Positions 61,291 to 64,000 of a stretch of 64,000 nt of DNA are shown here, piece by piece; position 1 is the stretch's first letter; each line of letters begins with the position of its first letter. A program made the translations under genes and the position numbers. A model generated the notes under the pieces. That model was given only the letters and a program-made list of their open reading frames with translations, did not search any database and was not told the DNA's origin. Where the stretch lies: assembly GCF_050947875.1 (NCBI RefSeq), contig NC_134573.1:33749615-33813614 (forward strand), written 5' to 3'. This DNA comes from Dermacentor variabilis. Lineage: Eukaryota > Arthropoda > Arachnida > Ixodida > Ixodidae.

Positions 61291-61899
61291 CTAATACTGC
61301 TTCCAAAATTGTGAGCGCCGCCTGCAATGAAAACGAAGAACCTCGCGCCACGCCGTTTGATTGGAAAATAAGGCCTACGCTAGCGTGCACTCCGTGCTCC
61401 GTCTATCTATACTACCAGCTTTGTGCGTTGTTTAAGAGCGTTGTTGGATTGGTTTCAATCAGTGCTTGAGTAATGATTGAAGAAGTCAATATACCCCTGC
61501 CGTTTGCGCATACTGCATGGACACGGGACTTCTCGAAGTGGTCCGCAACGAACGACGGCGTTTGGGAGTACCTGTCCTCGAACACCTGAACCGTTCGTCA
61601 AGAGGACCGAGGCTGGGAGCTACATGACGAAGACTACGTGGCAAATCAAAGGATAAAATTCACCCCAATGACCAAAAGTTCGACTGGTACGAGCGACGTG
61701 CAACGTCCATGAAGACGGGTGGCCTGTACGTGGTACGCAAACGGAACCTGTGTTGGCAGCTCCTGCACAGTATATACAGAACACAATATGTTATATACAG
61801 CCAAGCAACAATGTTTACTGTTCGAAATTGTTAAAATAATGTCGAAAATATCTGTATATTCACATCATTAACTACTGTATGACATTAAAACTTCTTTCT
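61291..61899. other. Gene-free stretch
   Basis: It may include the 5' UTR of the CR1-like LINE (61291 to about 61390). The rest is unassigned. Confidence 0.35.
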
Positions 61900-62140
61900 G
61901 GGCGAGTTGGTGCGTGCTTGACATAAATATTGTAATTGCGCAAACACATGCAACCACAAAGTAACATGGACGAGACACAAGCGCTAAACTACATTAAACT
62001 TAATTCAACAAAATTTTATTGCGGAAGACGGATACCTTATGTAAGGGGAAATGCAGAAGTGAAGGGGGAAGGGAGTGATCCGATCGGGGAAAATGACGTT
62101 GCGCATCGATGAAGGAACGTGCCGGCAGTCAACGGAATCA
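61900..62140 (-). repeat. Penelope-like 3' terminal region
   Basis: GGGCGAGTTGGTG (61900-61912) is followed by GGACGAGACACAAGCGCTAA (61970-61989) and a T-rich segment. The GIY-YIG endonuclease remnant lies just upstream on the - strand. The same terminal block marks the foldbacks at 297-465, 40345-40980 and 44094-44219. Confidence 0.5.
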
Positions 62141-62197
62141 GGCGCAGAAAAGCAAGAAAACTAGAAAAAAGGCGAGGGATACTAACATACAATCAAA

Positions 62198-62505
62198 TCA
62201 GTAAGCGGTCGCTTCCAAAAATTGAAGCTCTGCAGCAAAAAGCGATACAGAGGGGGTGGTTACGCACTTGCTGCCATATTTCTGTATGTGAAACGCTTCC
62301 AAACTGTCCCGCGCTGTCGCGTCGGCACTCTTCCAGAGAATCTTCGTATCTCCCAATCGAGCCTCGCAACCTCTGTATTCAGTTACGTGCGCGACCAAAT
62401 GTGCGTAGTTGTCCTTTAAGCTACTTAAATTTCGGGTATGTTCCCCCAAGCGTTCATTAATGCAGCGGCCGGTTTGACCGCAGGTTTGGGCCAAACCAGC
62501 AGCTC
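62198..62505 (-). pseudogene. Penelope-like GIY-YIG endonuclease domain
   Basis: On the - strand the open segment reads CGQTGRCINERLGEHTRNL, then YAHLVAHVTEYRGCEARLGD, TKILWKSADATARDSLEAFHI and SVSLFAAELQFLEA. GQTGRxxxxRxxEH, the H...C pattern and the late Glu (LEAFHI) are the GIY-YIG domain of Penelope-like retroelements. The second YxG strand of the motif reads TCG, so it is changed, and the RT domain upstream is absent. The stop at 62198 is the natural C-terminus. It is a short 3' remnant of an element that once nicked its own targets. Confidence 0.75.
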
Positions 62506-64000
62506 TTTTGGCTAGTAATAACAGCGTACCTTACAGTGTGAACTATGCTTGTCCAGCAAAGCGACAGCTTACGAACTGCGCGAGCATCCTAAGCCGTGGT
62601 AGGTGCTTGATTAAAGACATCTTTGTTCTATACATCGCTTGGCCCAAGCATGCGGCATCAACGTTAATAGATCTATAAACGTTGTGCGGCGTGACTATGC
62701 GAAGTCGTATTGCGGCGTTAGCCAGTTTTCTCTTTCTTTTTCGAGAAAGAGGATGATAATCGCTTTTTTTTTCCCCGTTGTGTTCGTTCCGTTCTCACAC
62801 GTATTACGTAAATTTTGTCCTCAGAAATAGCCATCGCATTCATTTTATGCGATCCCTCTCGAATTTTATAGCTTTACAGGGCAAAAAGGCAACGCCGAAA
62901 CACATAGCTTATATATGTATCATGCTCGTTCACCATCCGCAGTGATCGATGCGTTTAGCAGCGCCATCGGCTTCTTGCAAAAGGCTAGCGTAGACATATA
63001 TTGATTTCAAGGCTACCAGACTTGAAGCGCGTGAGAACGATGCCGGTTCATCACAAATATTTGATAGCGCCTGCCGCTTAGATGTTTGGTGATTGCCTTA
63101 GGTTGGCCACGCACACGAACATGCGCTCTTTTGTTTTAGTCCCTACGCCAAGGGATCAGATGTAGATCACATTTACCATTTCATGCTTGTTAATACAGAG
63201 ACGCCGGTTCCCTTCGCTGAATTAAAACCGATATACGCAAAAAGGTTCACAACGCATACACACACCGCGGCTGATAATGCGCGTCACATGTTCGCGCACC
63301 CAAAAGATATTTCCGCGTACTGTAGTTACCAATGCACCGAAGGGCTTTCCTGACGACCTTATATCAACGGACATTGCCTAACTTTCACAAAGTACGATCC
63401 AAAACATCTCGAAATCGTTCCGCAGCACGCGGCAGCAATACTTTCGAGCAGCGCACGCCGGATCGCACAAACCAGAGAGGAGGAAAGGCTCGCAGCGCGC
63501 CCTTTCCTCCTCGCCCGATGAAGAGGTCTATAGACCTTTGCACTGAGGCTTCCACGGGCGCCACCATATTTGGACTACTGGCGCCGCCTAGCGTCTGCTT
63601 GGCGGCGACGCCATACTGGACTGTCGTTGCTCAGCCTCAGCGCGCTGCTGTTGCTATCAACAAACAGATCTAAAAACGTTGGTTGCTATCTACGTCTGTG
63701 TATCTCCGTATCTTCGGCCTTCACAGAGTCGTCTTGCCACTTTCGTGCTATTCTCACCAGTGTCGAGAGGCATCGCCTACGCATCGAGACGGAAGCTTTC
63801 CTGCTGGCGGCGAACGTAGGACTGCACGCGACTGCCGGATGGCGCCGGGAAGCGTCAGCTCAGCGCTGCAGCTGCTTTCACCCATGATTCTCTATATCCT
63901 AAGTCTCCTCAGCGTCGTTTTCGACCTTTAGTGCAAGTATCACCAGTGTTAAGAGGTGTCGCTTTACGCATTACGGCGAATGCTTTCCTGTTTTGAGCGT
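62506..64000. other. Gene-free right edge
   Basis: A CpG-rich patch at 63430-63650 is open in a + frame with no recognised domain. The remainder is AT-rich and unassigned. Confidence 0.35.

Overview
The window looks like nuclear DNA of an ixodid tick, probably a metastriate such as Rhipicephalus, Dermacentor or Haemaphysalis. This rests on the repeat content: Mag-like Gypsy elements, RTE elements with (ATG)n tails, CR1/L2-like LINEs, Penelope-like remnants, tRNA-derived SINEs, and long (AT)n, (ATT)n and (GAAA)n arrays. It also rests on very large introns. The species is inferred. There is no prokaryotic gene organisation.

One host gene can be supported. An exon at 47473-47806 on the + strand encodes the N-terminal region and first membrane segment of an SLC41/MgtE-type divalent cation transporter and ends at a strong splice donor. 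A CpG-rich island at about 21080-21985 ends in a short candidate first coding exon (21897-21985). Its donor phase fits the transporter exon exactly, which would make the 25.5 kb between them one intron filled with transposons. A second possible host or domesticated exon (9804-9965) resembles the start of a THAP zinc finger.

Almost everything else is mobile DNA. 1080-6872 is a decayed Gypsy element on the - strand, carrying an RTE and a CR1/L2-like insertion. 7472-9467 is a Tc1 element with long inverted repeats. 11206-13900 holds short repeats, a Gypsy RT fragment and a LINE fragment. 24179-26138 holds a hAT MITE, a Penelope-type ribozyme-like remnant and a LINE. 30020-32690 is a LINE split by an RTE with a clear target duplication. 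32903-36415 is the 5' end of a Gypsy element split by a nearly full RTE. 38803-40129 is a mariner. 41638-43193 is a LINE with a 498-codon open reverse transcriptase. 45690-46084 is a solo LTR.

The most structured region is 50480-61290. It is one CR1-like LINE on the - strand, with an SGNH esterase in ORF1 and endonuclease plus RT in ORF2. It is cut in three places: by a 4.45-kb element with terminal inverted repeats, by a truncated second LINE, and by a 1.1-kb LTR-like insert. Reading frames and motif order resume across each cut, so the order of insertion can be read from the sequence.

Several foldback structures (297-465, 40345-40980, 44114-44219) share a terminal GGGCGAGTTGGT block. The same block lies beside a Penelope-type GIY-YIG endonuclease remnant at 61900-62505, which suggests they come from Penelope-like element ends.
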